Positions 17,545 to 27,259 of a stretch of DNA of 64,000 nt are shown here, one piece after another. Both the position numbers and the translations under genes were made by a program. The notes beneath the pieces were generated by a model. It was not told the DNA's origin. It worked only from the letters and a program-made list of their open reading frames with translations, and searched no databases. Origin of the DNA: an uncultured Microbacterium sp. (GTDB lineage Bacteria; Actinomycetota; Actinomycetes; Actinomycetales; Microbacteriaceae); contig NZ_CANLCY010000003.1 of NCBI RefSeq assembly GCF_947489255.1, forward strand, positions 372,001-436,000, written 5' to 3'. Within the stretch, counting starts at the first letter, position 1, and each line of letters starts with the position of its first letter.

Positions 17545-19239
17545 ATGACCACCATTTCCCCCGAGACCGTCGCGCCGCGGCGCGTGCTCCCGGCCCTCAT
17601 CGGGCTGCTGCTCGGCACGTTCGTGTCGATGCTCGCCTCGACCGTCGTCTCGACGTCGCTGCCCGTCATCGTGCACGACCTGTCGGGCGACCAGAACGCC
17701 TACACCTGGGTCATCACGGCGACCCTGCTGACCACCGCGATCTCCACCCCCATCTGGGGCAAGCTCGCCGACCTGTTCAACCGCAAGGTGCTCATCCAGG
17801 TCGCGATCGCGATCTTCGTGCTCGCCACCGCCGCCGCCGGCTTCTCGCAGAACACCGACATGCTCATCGGCTTCCGGGCCGTTCAGGGCCTCGGCGCCGG
17901 TGGCCTCGCGGCCCTCAGCCAGGTCATCATGGCCGACATCATCAGCCCGCGCGAGCGCGGTCGCTACATGGGCCTCTTCGGTGCCGTCATGGCCGTGGCC
18001 ACGGTCGGCGGCCCCCTCCTCGGCGGTGTCATCACCGATGCGTTCGGCTGGCGGTGGAACTTCTTCGTCGCCCTCCCCTTCGCCGTCGCCGCCCTGCTCA
18101 TCCAGCAGCGCGCGCTGCACCTGCCGGCGCGCGCGAAGCGGAAGGTCAAGATCGACTACCTCGGCATCGTGCTGCTGTCGGCGGCCGTATCTCTGCTGCT
18201 CATCTGGGTGACCAACGCGGGCAGCACGTTCGAGTGGGCCAGCACCGAAACGCTGCTGATGGTCGGCGGAGCCGTCGTCGCCGCGATCCTCTTCGTGGTC
18301 GTCGAGCTGCGCTCGTCGGAGCCCCTCGTGCCGCTCAACCTCTTCCGCGACGCCACCTTCACCCTCGCCACGATCGCCTCGATCGCGACCGGCCTGGCGA
18401 TGTTCGGCACCTCGGTCTTCCTCAGCCAGTACATGCAGATGGCCCGTGGCGCCACGCCCACCGAGGCCGGCGTCATGACCATCCCGATGATCGGCGGGCT
18501 CCTGGTGTCGTCGATCGTCGTGGGCGCGCTCATCTCGCGCTTCGGGCACTGGAAGCCCTTCCTCATCGCGGGAGGCGCCCTGCTCATCGCGGGATCGTTC
18601 CTGCTGTCGACCATCCACTACGACACCAACTTCGCACTCGTCTCGATCTACATGGCTCTGCTGGGCGCCGGCGTGGGCATGACGATGCAGAACCTGGTGC
18701 TGGTCGTGCAGAACACCGCGAACCCCACTCAGATGGGTGCGGCGAGCTCGGGAGTGACGTTCTTCCGCAGCCTCGGCGGCACGATCGGCGTCTCGGTCAT
18801 GGGTGCGGCGCTGGCGAGCATGGCGACGAGCCTGTTCACCGACCGCGCCGACGACCTGAAGACCGCGATCATGGGGCTCGGCGAGAAGGGCGCAGCCGTC
18901 GCCCAGTCGCTGCAGTCGGGTGCGATCCCGCAGGTCTCGACGCTGCCCGAGAGCGTGCGCGTGATCGTCGAGGACATCTACGCCCAGTCGATCGCGCACT
19001 CGTTCCTCATCGCCGTGCCCGTCGCCGTGGTGAGCCTCATCGCGATCCTGTTCCTGCCGAACCGCCCGCTCACCCGCATGACGACCACGGAGCGCGTCGC
19101 CGCGAGCGAGGCCGACTTCGCCACGGTCTCGGTGCCCGAGGGCATGGCGACGCTCTCCGCGACCGGAACCGTGCCGACGCAGGATGCCGCATCCTCGCGC
19201 CGTGCGCGCCGAGACGCCGGGATGGGAGAGGATGTCTGA
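17545..19239 (+). CDS. EmrB/QacA-type (DHA2) drug efflux transporter
   Basis: 564 residues with 14 predicted membrane helices. Motif A reads GKLADLFNRK and motif C GAVMAVATVGGPLLGG, the antiporter signature of the DHA2 family. A roughly 100-residue loop near 420-470 precedes the last helix and the C-tail is soluble. ATG 17545 has GTGGAG six bases upstream; an in-frame ATG four codons earlier has none. A MarR gene follows within a few bases and two MarR operators cover the promoter, so the pair is a ligand-induced efflux module. The drug or metabolite exported is unknown. Confidence 0.9.
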   Translation: MTTISPETVAPRRVLPALIGLLLGTFVSMLASTVVSTSLPVIVHDLSGDQNAYTWVITATLLTTAISTPIWGKLADLFNRKVLIQVAIAIFVLATAAAGFSQNTDMLIGFRAVQGLGAGGLAALSQVIMADIISPRERGRYMGLFGAVMAVATVGGPLLGGVITDAFGWRWNFFVALPFAVAALLIQQRALHLPARAKRKVKIDYLGIVLLSAAVSLLLIWVTNAGSTFEWASTETLLMVGGAVVAAILFVVVELRSSEPLVPLNLFRDATFTLATIASIATGLAMFGTSVFLSQYMQMARGATPTEAGVMTIPMIGGLLVSSIVVGALISRFGHWKPFLIAGGALLIAGSFLLSTIHYDTNFALVSIYMALLGAGVGMTMQNLVLVVQNTANPTQMGAASSGVTFFRSLGGTIGVSVMGAALASMATSLFTDRADDLKTAIMGLGEKGAAVAQSLQSGAIPQVSTLPESVRVIVEDIYAQSIAHSFLIAVPVAVVSLIAILFLPNRPLTRMTTTERVAASEADFATVSVPEGMATLSATGTVPTQDAASSRRARRDAGMGEDV

Positions 19240-19243
19240 CGTG

Positions 19244-19705
19244 ATGAGCGACGTGGACGATGACCGCCGTGAGGCCGTGCAGGCCCTGGAGTCGTCGTTC
19301 TCCGAGCTCATGACCGTGTTCCGCCGCTTCGTCTCCGAGGCGGCGGAACGGGTCAGCCCCGGGATGCTCCCGGCCACGTTCAAGGCGCTGTCGGTGGTCA
19401 GCCGCTTCGGCCCGCTCACCCTCTCGGCTCTGGCCGAGCGGCTCGCCGCCGACAAGGGATTCCTCAGCCGCTCGATCACCGAGCTCGAGGATCTCGGGCT
19501 CGTGACCCGCACGCCCGACCCGAACGATCGCCGCTCGCGTCTCATCGCGGTCACCGAGCTCGGGCACAGCCGCCTCGCCGACGCCCGCGCCCCGCACGAG
19601 AGCCGGTTGTTCGACGCGATCGCCGACTGGTCGATCGACGACATCCGCCACCTGTCGACCCTGCTGCACGCCCTCGCCGTCGGCGAGGTCCCCGCACGCG
19701 GCTGA
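19244..19705 (+). CDS. MarR-family repressor of the efflux operon
   Basis: About 153 residues. The winged helix reads LTLSALAERLAADKGFLSRS followed by ELEDLGLVTRTPDPNDRRSR, the typical MarR recognition helix and wing. The frame is open from ATG 19232, which overlaps the transporter stop, but the only ribosome site (AGAGG at 19227-19231) fits GTG 19241 or ATG 19244 better. It is co-transcribed with the EmrB-type gene and very likely binds the two TTGACNNNNGTCAA sites upstream of that gene. Confidence 0.88.
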   Translation: MSDVDDDRREAVQALESSFSELMTVFRRFVSEAAERVSPGMLPATFKALSVVSRFGPLTLSALAERLAADKGFLSRSITELEDLGLVTRTPDPNDRRSRLIAVTELGHSRLADARAPHESRLFDAIADWSIDDIRHLSTLLHALAVGEVPARG

Positions 19706-19856
19706 GCGGCCCGATCGTCGAGGCCCCTGACGCGGGGTGTCCCCGGCTTCGCGACACGGTGACCGAGGTGTAACACCGTCGAGACAATGGCGCGCTTGAC
19801 TGTGGAGACCGCGGCGGAGCCGCCGCGACACCGCCGCACGCGAGAGAGAGCGCCCG

Positions 19857-20876
19857 ATGAGATTCCGATCGACGCGTCCCGAGGCCGCCCTCCACCCCGC
19901 TCCGGCGGTTCCCGAGACCATGGATGCCGTGGTCCTCGACGAGCCGGGGTCGGCCGAGACCCTCCGCGTCGATCAGGTCGCGGTGCCCACCCCGGTCCTC
20001 AGCGAGGTCCTGGTGCGCGTGGTGGCCGCGGGAGTGAACCCGATCGACGCGAAGACCCGCGCGGGCCGCGGAATGTCGTCGGCGATCGACTCGTGGCCGG
20101 CGGTTCTCGGTCTCGACGTCAGCGGGGTCGTCGTGCGGGCGCCGTTCGATGCCCACCCGTTCCCCGCCGGCACCGAGGTCTACGGCATGGCGGCTGTTCC
20201 GCGCACCTCGGGGACCTACGCGGAGTACGTCGTCGTGCCCACGCTCTCGCTCGCTCGCAAGCCCGTCTCCCTCTCGCACGTCGAGGCCGCGGGCGTGCCC
20301 GTCGCCGCGCTGACCGCGTGGGGGATCGTCGTCGAGACCGCCCTCGCCCACCAGGGGCAGCGCATCCTCATCCACGCCGGGAGCGGAGGCGTCGGTCACT
20401 TCGCCGTGCAGTTCGCCGCCTACTTCGGTGCCCACGTGATCGCCACGGGCTCGCCCCGCAACCTCGACTGGCTGCGCGAGCTGGGCGCGGCGGAGGTCGT
20501 CGACTACACCTCCACGCGCTTCGAAGACGTCGTCGGCACCGTCGACGTGGTCATCGACCTGATCGGCAACGTCTCCGACGACACCGGCACCCGATCGCTC
20601 GACGTGCTGCGACCCGGCGGGCTCCTGATCGAGGTGCCCACCGGTGCATGGCCCGGCTTCCGCGAGGCGGCCGCGGTACGCGGCATCCGTTCCACCGACT
20701 TCAAGACCATCCCCGACGGGGGCGCCCTGGCCACGATCGGGCGCCTGCTGGATTCGGGCGCCGTGCGCGTGTACATCGAGCGCGTGTTCGACCTCGACGA
20801 AGCGGGGCAGGCGCACGCCGCGATCGAGCGCGGACACACGCGCGGCAAGGTCGTGCTGCGCGTCAGCGACGACTGA
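19857..20876 (+). CDS. MDR-family NADPH:quinone oxidoreductase
   Basis: 339 residues: a GroES-like substrate domain (about 20-140; AAGVNPIDAKTRAG) and a Rossmann domain with HAGSGGVGHFAVQFA at about 171-185. The zinc ligands of true alcohol dehydrogenases are absent, placing it with zinc-independent quinone/enone reductases. It likely reduces quinones or reactive enones with NADPH in the cytoplasm. GAGAGAG lies upstream of ATG 19857; ATG 19920 is an alternative that would still keep the GroES fold. It is convergent with, and one base from, the LysR gene. Confidence 0.85.
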   Translation: MRFRSTRPEAALHPAPAVPETMDAVVLDEPGSAETLRVDQVAVPTPVLSEVLVRVVAAGVNPIDAKTRAGRGMSSAIDSWPAVLGLDVSGVVVRAPFDAHPFPAGTEVYGMAAVPRTSGTYAEYVVVPTLSLARKPVSLSHVEAAGVPVAALTAWGIVVETALAHQGQRILIHAGSGGVGHFAVQFAAYFGAHVIATGSPRNLDWLRELGAAEVVDYTSTRFEDVVGTVDVVIDLIGNVSDDTGTRSLDVLRPGGLLIEVPTGAWPGFREAAAVRGIRSTDFKTIPDGGALATIGRLLDSGAVRVYIERVFDLDEAGQAHAAIERGHTRGKVVLRVSDD

Positions 20877-20877
20877 G

Positions 20878-21765
20878 TCAGACTCCCGCGAGACGGCGGC
20901 GCCCCTCGGACACCACCTCCTCGGCCACGAGATCGAGAAGGGGCGACGTGAGGTTCCACTGCTGCCAGTAGAGCGGCACGTCGATCGCGTCGTCCGCGAG
21001 ACGCACGAGGGTGCCGGCCTCGAGGCCCGGCGCGGACTGGAATCCGGGCAGGAGCCCCCACCCCAGGCCCAGTTCGATCGCGGTCGCGAAATCCTGCGAG
21101 GCGGGAACGCGATGGCGCGGAGGGTCCCCCGCGGCCACCCCTCGACGGGCGAGCCACTGCGTCTGCAGATCGTCGCGGCGGTCGAAGTCGACCAGCGGTG
21201 CCCTCGAGAGGGCCTCGGCATCCGCTCCGCCCGCGAACCAGCGCGCGGCGAACCCCACCGTCGCCACGGGCTCGTAGCGGAGGATGCCGAGGGGGCGCAC
21301 GCGGCAGCCCGCCACCGGCGCTTCGCGCGAGGTCACCGCCGCCATCACCGTTCCCGACTCGAGCAGCCCCGCGGTGAAGTCCTGGTCGTCGCGGTGGAGG
21401 TCGAACACGACCGCGTGCGCGGCCGCCACCCGGGCCAGGGGCGGGAGGAACCACGTCGCGAGCGAGTCGGCGTTCACCGCGAGCGGGAGGGAGGCGGTGG
21501 CCCCGCCCTCCGCCCCGATCGCCGTCAGGGCGTCGTGCTCGAGGAGGGCGAGCTGGCGCGCGAGACGGACGACGGCGTCACCGGCCTCGGTCGTGCGCAC
21601 CGGCTTCGACCGCACGAGCACGACCCGGCCCACGCGGTCCTCCAGCGCGCGCAGGCGCTGGCTCACCGCCGACGGGGTGATGTGCAGGCGACGGGCCGCG
21701 GCATCCAGGGTGCCCTCCTCCACGACGACGGCGAGGGTGCGGGCGAGATCGAGCGGGATCGACAT
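20878..21765 (-). CDS. LysR-family regulator (ArgP/LysG type)
   Basis: 295 residues. The N-terminal winged helix (ARTLAVVVEEGTLDAAARRL, then ITPSAVSQRLRALEDRVGR) is followed by a LysR substrate domain. The phrase TPSAVSQRLRALE and the divergent LysE gene place it with ArgP/LysG, which in Corynebacterium senses lysine or arginine and activates the exporter. The two starts are 69 bp apart and must share the promoter region, which holds no room for other elements. Confidence 0.88.
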   Translation of the reverse strand: MSIPLDLARTLAVVVEEGTLDAAARRLHITPSAVSQRLRALEDRVGRVVLVRSKPVRTTEAGDAVVRLARQLALLEHDALTAIGAEGGATASLPLAVNADSLATWFLPPLARVAAAHAVVFDLHRDDQDFTAGLLESGTVMAAVTSREAPVAGCRVRPLGILRYEPVATVGFAARWFAGGADAEALSRAPLVDFDRRDDLQTQWLARRGVAAGDPPRHRVPASQDFATAIELGLGWGLLPGFQSAPGLEAGTLVRLADDAIDVPLYWQQWNLTSPLLDLVAEEVVSEGRRRLAGV

Positions 21766-21834
21766 GAAGCGATGCTAACGGTGATTCAGAATCCTGAGCT
21801 GGTCTGCCGATCACTCCGGGCCTACCGTCGGAAC

Positions 21835-22485
21835 GTGCTCGCCTCTCTGCTCGCCGGACTCGGCCTCGGTTTCTCGCTCATCATCGCCATCGGGGCGCAG
21901 AACCTGTTCGTGCTGCGCCAAGGCGTACGCCGCGAACACCTGGTCGCGGTGGTCACCGTGTGCGCGACCTCCGACGCCGTACTGATCCTGCTGGGCGTGT
22001 CGGGCATCGGCCTCGTGCTGCAGGCGGTGCCGTGGCTGCTCGTGGTGGTGCGGTGGGCGGGGGCGGCCTTCCTGCTCGGCTACGCCGTGCTCGCGGCCCG
22101 CCGCGCGCTGCGCCCGAGCGGGCAGACGCTGAGCGTCGGAACCGCAGCATCCCCTCCGATCCCGGATGCCGGTGGCACGGCGCTTCGGACCCGCACGACG
22201 CTCGCGACGACCGTGCTGACGTGCCTCGCGCTCACCTGGCTCAACCCCCACGTGTACCTCGACACCGTGTTCCTCCTCGGCTCCGTCGCCTCGACCCACG
22301 GGGACGGTCGCTGGGCCTTCGCCGTCGGTGCGTGCCTGGCGAGCCTGGTGTGGTTCACCGCGCTCGGCTTCGGCGCGCGCTACCTCGGCAGGTGGCTCGA
22401 CACCCCGCGGGCATGGCGCATCCTCGACGCGCTGATCGCCGTGGTCATGGTCGCGATCGCCGTTTCGCTCGTGCTCCCGCACTGA
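21835..22485 (+). CDS. LysE-family amino acid exporter
   Basis: 216 residues with five to six membrane helices. The N-terminus LLAGLGLGFSLIIAIGAQN, then FVLRQGVRREH, is the LysE signature, and LTWLNPHVYLDTV matches the second conserved block. I chose GTG 21835 because a TACCGT -10 box lies seven bases upstream (leaderless pattern) and it gives the usual family length; ATG 21772 in frame would add 21 atypical residues. It should export basic amino acids (Lys/Arg) under control of the divergent LysR protein. Confidence 0.88.
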   Translation: MLASLLAGLGLGFSLIIAIGAQNLFVLRQGVRREHLVAVVTVCATSDAVLILLGVSGIGLVLQAVPWLLVVVRWAGAAFLLGYAVLAARRALRPSGQTLSVGTAASPPIPDAGGTALRTRTTLATTVLTCLALTWLNPHVYLDTVFLLGSVASTHGDGRWAFAVGACLASLVWFTALGFGARYLGRWLDTPRAWRILDALIAVVMVAIAVSLVLPH

Positions 22486-22612
22486 CCGGTACCGCGTCGC
22501 CCCGGGGCCCGATACTCCCCGCGCGTCGGGACGTTCGGGGCGGGATCCGACCACTCGACGCGAAACGCCGCCTGTCCCCCGCGCCCGTCGTCGACGCGAC
22601 GACAATGGACGG

Positions 22613-22894
22613 ATGCGAACAGTGACGATCACCGTGACCGGCCGCGTGCAGGGCGTCGGCTTCCGCTGGGCGCTGCGGGCCGAGGCGCAACGCCTCGGCA
22701 CGCGGGGCTGGGTGCGCAATCGGAGCGACGGTGCCGTCGAGGCGCTCGTCGCGGGTGACCCCGACGCGGTCGAGGGCGTCATCGCGTGGGCGCACGAGGG
22801 ACCGCCGTCGTCTCGGGTCGCCGATGTCGACGTGCTCGAGAGCGGGGAGTCCGTGGACGTGCCCGAGGGCTTCGAGATCCGCGAGACCGTCTGA
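22613..22894 (+). CDS. acyP: Acylphosphatase
   Basis: 93 residues, normal size. GRVQGVGFR supplies the catalytic Arg18 and WVRNRSDGAVEA the catalytic Asn36. It hydrolyses acyl phosphates such as acetyl phosphate or 1,3-bisphosphoglycerate in the cytosol. GACAAT ends six bases before the ATG, a possible leaderless promoter. It converges on the nitronate monooxygenase gene with only 9 bp between. Confidence 0.93.
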   Translation: MRTVTITVTGRVQGVGFRWALRAEAQRLGTRGWVRNRSDGAVEALVAGDPDAVEGVIAWAHEGPPSSRVADVDVLESGESVDVPEGFEIRETV

Positions 22895-22903
22895 GGCGAC
22901 GCC

Positions 22904-23947
22904 CTAACCCGGCAACCCGGCCCGCAGCTCGGCGAGCACCTCGCCGGCGTCGTCGAGGCGGCTGAGCCCGGCGGCCTGCCCGGCCCACAACGACACCAGC
23001 TCGCCATCACCCGACGCGGTCGCCGCCGCACGGAACACGCCCGTGAGCCAGTTCTGCGCCGGGAACGGCGCGATCATCCCCGAGGCCTCGATCTCGCGCA
23101 CCGCCCGGTTCGGGATGCCACGCGCCAGCCGACCGCTCATGGCCCGCGTCAATCGCGTGTCGGTGTCGGACGCGGCGGCGATCGCGGCGCGATGGCCGGC
23201 CGTCGCGGCGGACTGGCGCGTGCGGAGGAACGCGGTGCCCACCTGCACCCCCTCGGCGCCGAGGGCGAACGCCGCCGCGACTCCGCGACGATCGGCGATC
23301 CCGCCCGCGGCGATGACCGGCGCGGCGACGGCGTCGACCACCTGCGGCACGAGGGCGAAGGTCCCCACGAGCGAGGCGGCGGGATCCGCCAGGAACGAGA
23401 CCCGGTGCCCTCCCGCCTCCGCTCCCGTCGCCACGATCGCGTCGACGCCCGCCGCGTCCAGTGCACGGGCCTCGGCGACCGAGGTGGCCGTGCCGATCAC
23501 GGCGATCCCCCGCTCGTGCGCGCGCACCAGGGTCTCGGCATCCGGGACGCCGAAGACGACGCTCAGCACATCCGGTCGCGCCTCGAGAACGGCGTCGAGC
23601 TGCGCGGCGAAGGGCGGGACGAACTCCTCGGGCGGAGAGGGCACGGGCACGCCCGCCTCGTCGAACAGCGGACCGGCGGCGTCGAGGAACGGCCGCACGT
23701 CGACGTCGTCCGGGGCGACCTCGTCGCCGCGCGGCATCCACAGGTTCACCGCGAAGGGGCGCGTCGTCGATCGGCGCAGTCGGTCGATCGTGTCGCGGAT
23801 GCGAGCGGGGGCGTAGCCGTAGAGCCCGAACGACCCCAGTCCCCCTCCGTCGCTCACCGCCGCGGTCAGCTCGATCGACGACAGTCCGCCGAACGGGCCG
23901 AGGACGATCGGCAGATCGATGCCGAGCGCGGTCTGCAGGCGGTTCAC
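22904..23947 (-). CDS. Nitronate monooxygenase / 2-nitropropane dioxygenase family flavoprotein
   Basis: 347 residues forming an FMN TIM barrel: PIVLGPFGGLSSIELTAAVS at the start, the family glycine-rich FMN loops AGGIADRRGVAAAFALGA and VQVGTAFLRT, and GAEAGGHR at about 170-177. The family oxidises alkyl nitronates with FMN and oxygen; related members act as enoyl reductases, so the precise substrate is open. GTG 23947 is the first good start and overlaps a GGGAGG site, although that spacing is short; an upstream start is possible. It follows the ABC ATPase by 47 nt on the same strand and may be in its operon. Confidence 0.82.
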   Translation of the reverse strand: MNRLQTALGIDLPIVLGPFGGLSSIELTAAVSDGGGLGSFGLYGYAPARIRDTIDRLRRSTTRPFAVNLWMPRGDEVAPDDVDVRPFLDAAGPLFDEAGVPVPSPPEEFVPPFAAQLDAVLEARPDVLSVVFGVPDAETLVRAHERGIAVIGTATSVAEARALDAAGVDAIVATGAEAGGHRVSFLADPAASLVGTFALVPQVVDAVAAPVIAAGGIADRRGVAAAFALGAEGVQVGTAFLRTRQSAATAGHRAAIAAASDTDTRLTRAMSGRLARGIPNRAVREIEASGMIAPFPAQNWLTGVFRAAATASGDGELVSLWAGQAAGLSRLDDAGEVLAELRAGLPG

Positions 23948-23994
23948 CCTCCCAGGGTGCCACGCGAGACGGTCGAGCGGCCCGATGCCGCGGC

Positions 23995-24786
23995 TCACTC
24001 CGGGTCGGGCCCGTCCAGCGGCCGGAGCAGGCGGTCGAGGAAGCGCCGCGTGCGCTCCTTCTGCGGCTGCGTGAACAGCTTCGCGGGAGCCCCGCGCTCG
24101 ACGATCGCGCCCTCGTCGAAGAACAGCACCTCGTCGGCGACCTCGCGCGCGAAGCCGAGCTCGTGGGTGACGATGACCATCGTCCACCCCTCGTTCGCGA
24201 GTTCGCGCAGGACCTTCAGCACCTCGCCGACCAGTTCGGGATCGAGGGCGCTCGTGGGCTCGTCGAAGAGCAGCAGGTCGGGCTGCAGGGCGAGTGCCCG
24301 CACGATGCCCACGCGCTGCTGCTGACCGCCCGACAGCTCCGAGGGATACGCGTCGCGCTTCTCGGCGAGGCCGACGCGCGCGAGCAGGCGCTCGGCGTTG
24401 GCGACGGCCGTCGCCTTCGGCACCCCCTGCGCCTGCACGGGACCCTCGATCACGTTCTCGATCACGGTGAGGTGCGGGAAGAGGTTGTGGTGCTGGAACA
24501 CCATCGCCGAACGGGCGCGGATCGCGCCGCGATCGGCCTTGGTCACCTTCTGCGCGAAGTCGACCCGCGGCCCGCCGTCGAACGCCACGACACCCTCGTC
24601 GGGCGTCTCGAGACCGTTCAGGCAACGCAGCACGGTGGTCTTGCCCGACCCCGAGGGACCGATCAGCACGAGCACGTCTCCGCGGCGCACCTCGAGATCG
24701 ACGCCGTCGAGCACGCGGTTGGCGCCGAAGCTCTTCGTCAGCCCCGTGACCGTCAGCAGCGCGGGGGTGGGATCAGTGGGCGACAT
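23995..24786 (-). CDS. Polar amino acid ABC transporter ATPase (TcyC-like)
   Basis: 263 residues with Walker [10 protein letters not shown] (43-51), Q-loop [10 protein letters not shown], signature [15 protein letters not shown], Walker [13 protein letters not shown] and switch His in VTHELGFA. It powers the importer formed with the permease that overlaps its 5' end by 14 bp and the lipoprotein upstream. Length and motifs match the HisP/GlnQ/TcyC group. Cystine is the likely substrate from the binding protein. Confidence 0.92.
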   Translation of the reverse strand: MSPTDPTPALLTVTGLTKSFGANRVLDGVDLEVRRGDVLVLIGPSGSGKTTVLRCLNGLETPDEGVVAFDGGPRVDFAQKVTKADRGAIRARSAMVFQHHNLFPHLTVIENVIEGPVQAQGVPKATAVANAERLLARVGLAEKRDAYPSELSGGQQQRVGIVRALALQPDLLLFDEPTSALDPELVGEVLKVLRELANEGWTMVIVTHELGFAREVADEVLFFDEGAIVERGAPAKLFTQPQKERTRRFLDRLLRPLDGPDPE

Positions 24787-25438
24787 GGCGGTCCAACCTC
24801 TTCTCGAGGGCGTTCTGCGCGAACGACAGCACCAGGCAGAACAGCCAGTAGATGAGTGCCGCCTCGAGGTAGACGGCCATGAATTCGTACGAGAACGCCG
24901 CGATGTTCTGCGCCTGGCGGAACAGCTCCGACACGAGGATGAGGGATGCCAGCGACGAGTCCTTCACGAGCGAGATGAAGGTGTTCGACAGCGGCGGCAC
25001 CGACACCCGCGCGGCCTGCGGGAGGATGATGCGCGTCAGCGTCTTCGCCGGCGACAGCCCGACGGTGTGGGCTGCCTCCCACTGTCCGCGCGGGACGGAG
25101 AGGATCGCCGCCCGGATGACCTCCGCCGCGTACCCGCCGACGTTGAGGGAGAAGGCGATGACGGCGGCGGGGAACGGGTCGATCACGACGCCGACCGCCG
25201 GCAGACCGTAGAAGATCACGAACAGCTGCACCAGCAACGGCGTGCCGCGGATGATCGAGATGTAGAAGCGGGCGAATCCCGACAGCACCACGTTCGGCGA
25301 CAGCCGCAGGAGCGCCATGAGCAGCGCGATCACGAGACCGATCGCGAAGGAGGCCAGCGACAGCGGGATCGTGCCCGTGATCCCGGCCACCACCATCGGC
25401 CAGAACGAGTCGAGCAACAACGTCCACAGGTCGTTCAT
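24773..25438 (-). CDS. Polar amino acid ABC transporter permease (TcyB-like)
   Basis: 221 residues with about five membrane helices and the HEAA-type coupling loop [20 protein letters not shown] near 120-140. The motifs [12 protein letters not shown] and SSLASLI are standard for the His/Glu/Gln family of permeases. Its 3' end overlaps the ATPase start by 14 bp, showing tight coupling. A 16-bp-arm hairpin (25479-25526) separates it from the binding-protein gene. Confidence 0.92.
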   Translation of the reverse strand: MNDLWTLLLDSFWPMVVAGITGTIPLSLASFAIGLVIALLMALLRLSPNVVLSGFARFYISIIRGTPLLVQLFVIFYGLPAVGVVIDPFPAAVIAFSLNVGGYAAEVIRAAILSVPRGQWEAAHTVGLSPAKTLTRIILPQAARVSVPPLSNTFISLVKDSSLASLILVSELFRQAQNIAAFSYEFMAVYLEAALIYWLFCLVLSFAQNALEKRLDRHVAH

Positions 25439-25478
25439 GGGCCTCCTTCTTCGTTCGGGGCGCGCGTCTCACGCGAGC

Positions 25479-25526
25479 ACGGATCATCCGCCTCTCACGC
25501 TAGGGGGTGCGAGGCGGATGATCCGT
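25479..25526 (-). terminator. Long perfect hairpin between binding-protein and permease genes
   Basis: ACGGATCATCCGCCTC (25479-25494) pairs perfectly with 25511-25526 around a 16-nt loop. There is no U-run, so it is more likely a 3' stabiliser or partial terminator that raises binding-protein levels over the permease than a full terminator. Confidence 0.7.
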
Positions 25527-25558
25527 GGGGTTTACAGCGCGTGGATGCGCCGGGGGTG

Positions 25559-26380
25559 TCACTGGGTGACGTCGGCGCCGAAGTACTTCTCGCTGATCTG
25601 GGTCAGCGTACCGTCGGCGCGCAGCTCCTCGAGGGCCGAGTTCACGGCATCCGCGAGCTCGTCCTGCCCCTTCTTGAAGGCGAAGGCGCTCTCGGAGGTG
25701 TCCTCGGTCTCGGCGGCGATCTTCAGGCCCGTGGGGCTGTTGGTCTTCTCGTAGTCGAGGTAGGTGAGCTGGTCGTTGATCGTGGCATCCACGCGGCCCT
25801 GCTTGAGCAGCGCCACGGCCTGCGCCCAGCCCTCGACGGCCTCGACCTGGGCTCCGCTGGAGGTGGCCAGCTCGTACCAGTTGCTCGTGAGCGACTGCGC
25901 GGTGGTCTTGCCCGACAGGTCGGCGAAGCTCGAGATCGAGTCGTCGTCCTCGGTGGTCACGACCACTCCACGCGAGACGGTGTAGGGCGAGCTGAAGGTG
26001 TACTTCTCCTGGCGCTCCGGGTTGATGGACACCTGGTTGGCGATCACGTCGAAACGACCGGCGTCCAGGCCCGCGAAGATGGCATCCCACTGGGTCTCCT
26101 GGAACTTCACCTCCAGGCCGAGCTTGTCGGCGACGGCCTTGGCGATCTCGACGTCGAAGCCGGTGAGCTCGCCCGCACCCTCGTGGTACGAGAACGGGCG
26201 GTAGGTGCCCTCAGTGGCGACCGTGAGGGTGCCGCCCGAGACGAGGTCGTACTCGGAGCCGGCGTCGGACGAGGCGCCCGAGGTGGTTCCACCGCTGCAG
26301 GCGGTCAGCGCGAGGGCGCTCAGGCCCAGGGTGGCGGCGAGGACGGTCAGACGACGACGGGGCATAGCTGTTCCAGACAT
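25559..26380 (-). CDS. Cystine/polar amino acid-binding lipoprotein (TcyA-like)
   Basis: 273 residues. Lipobox LTAC gives a lipid-anchored Cys near residue 28 after a short signal peptide starting at ATG 26380 (ATG 26365 is an alternative). The mature family 3 solute-binding fold reads GTYRPFSYHEG, LTGFDVEIAKAVADKLG and FQETQWDAIFAGLDAGRFD, VIANQVSINPERQ, closest in pattern to cystine-binding TcyA/TcyJ/FliY proteins. With the permease and ATPase it forms a complete importer. Cystine specificity is inferred from these phrases. Confidence 0.87.
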   Translation of the reverse strand: MSGTAMPRRRLTVLAATLGLSALALTACSGGTTSGASSDAGSEYDLVSGGTLTVATEGTYRPFSYHEGAGELTGFDVEIAKAVADKLGLEVKFQETQWDAIFAGLDAGRFDVIANQVSINPERQEKYTFSSPYTVSRGVVVTTEDDDSISSFADLSGKTTAQSLTSNWYELATSSGAQVEAVEGWAQAVALLKQGRVDATINDQLTYLDYEKTNSPTGLKIAAETEDTSESAFAFKKGQDELADAVNSALEELRADGTLTQISEKYFGADVTQ

Positions 26381-26508
26381 GTGTGATGTGGGGATGACGT
26401 TCAGGGGGTGCGGGCCAGGACGACCGCGACCCTCCAGCACAACACGTCGGCGTGTGATCGTCTTCCTGGATGACGTTGTGTTGCACGTTCGTGCACGGCG
26501 CGCACGCA

Positions 26509-26542
26509 GAAGCCCCGCCGGCACGAGGCGCGGCGGGGCTTC
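26509..26542 (-). terminator. rplA terminator
   Basis: GAAGCCCCGCCG (26509-26520) pairs with CGGCGGGGCTTC (26531-26542). It begins 14 nt after the rplA stop and closes the rplK-rplA transcript. Confidence 0.85.
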
Positions 26543-26555
26543 CGTGAGACGAACG

Positions 26556-27248
26556 TCAGACGATGGCGTTGACGTCCAGCGGGATGCCGGGACCGAAGGT
26601 GGTCGAGACGGCGCCCTTCTGGATGTAACGGCCCTTCGAGCTGGACGGCTTGAGGCGGACGATCTCCTCAAGCGCGGCCTTCAGGTTCTCGTCGAGCTGC
26701 TCGGCCGAGAACGAGGCCTTGCCGACGACGAAGTGCACGTTGGCGTGCTTGTCGACGCGGAACTCGATCTTTCCGCCCTTGATCTCCTCGACGGCCTTGG
26801 CCGGGTTGGGGGTCACGGTGCCGGTCTTGGGGTTCGGCATGAGCCCGCGGGGTCCGAGGACCTTACCGAGGCGTCCGACCTGGCCCATGAGCTCGGGCGT
26901 GGCGACGGCGGCGTCGAACGAGGTGTACCCGCCCGCGACCTTCTCGATCAGCTCGGTGCCACCGACCTCGTCGGCGCCGGCGGCGAGGGCCGCCTCGGCC
27001 GCGGGGCCGTTGGCGAAGACGATGACGCGCGCGGTCTTACCCGTGCCGTGGGGCAGGATGACCGTGCCGCGGACCATCTGGTCGGCCTTACGGGGGTCGA
27101 CCGAGAGCTTCAGTGCGACCTCGACGGTCGAGTCGAACTTCTTCGAGCCGGTCTCCTTCGCGAGGGCGACGGCCTCGGTCGGGGTGTAGAACGTGTCGGC
27201 CGCGATCTTCTCAGCAGCGGCGCGGAATGCCTTGGACTTGGTAGCCAT
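26556..27248 (-). CDS. rplA: 50S ribosomal protein L1
   Basis: 230 residues, normal length. Typical blocks include [53 protein letters not shown] and the C-terminal [18 protein letters not shown]1 binds 23S rRNA at the exit-side stalk and in many bacteria represses its own operon. It starts 11 nt after the rplK stop and is followed by a strong terminator, so rplJ-rplL are in a separate transcript 10 kb away. Confidence 0.97.
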   Translation of the reverse strand: MATKSKAFRAAAEKIAADTFYTPTEAVALAKETGSKKFDSTVEVALKLSVDPRKADQMVRGTVILPHGTGKTARVIVFANGPAAEAALAAGADEVGGTELIEKVAGGYTSFDAAVATPELMGQVGRLGKVLGPRGLMPNPKTGTVTPNPAKAVEEIKGGKIEFRVDKHANVHFVVGKASFSAEQLDENLKAALEEIVRLKPSSSKGRYIQKGAVSTTFGPGIPLDVNAIV

Positions 27249-27259
27249 TGTTATCTCCC

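Noticed and set aside
17485..21221. Long minus-strand frames opposite the efflux and quinone reductase genes
   Set aside because: Low-complexity antisense shadows of genes with strong motifs and ribosome sites.
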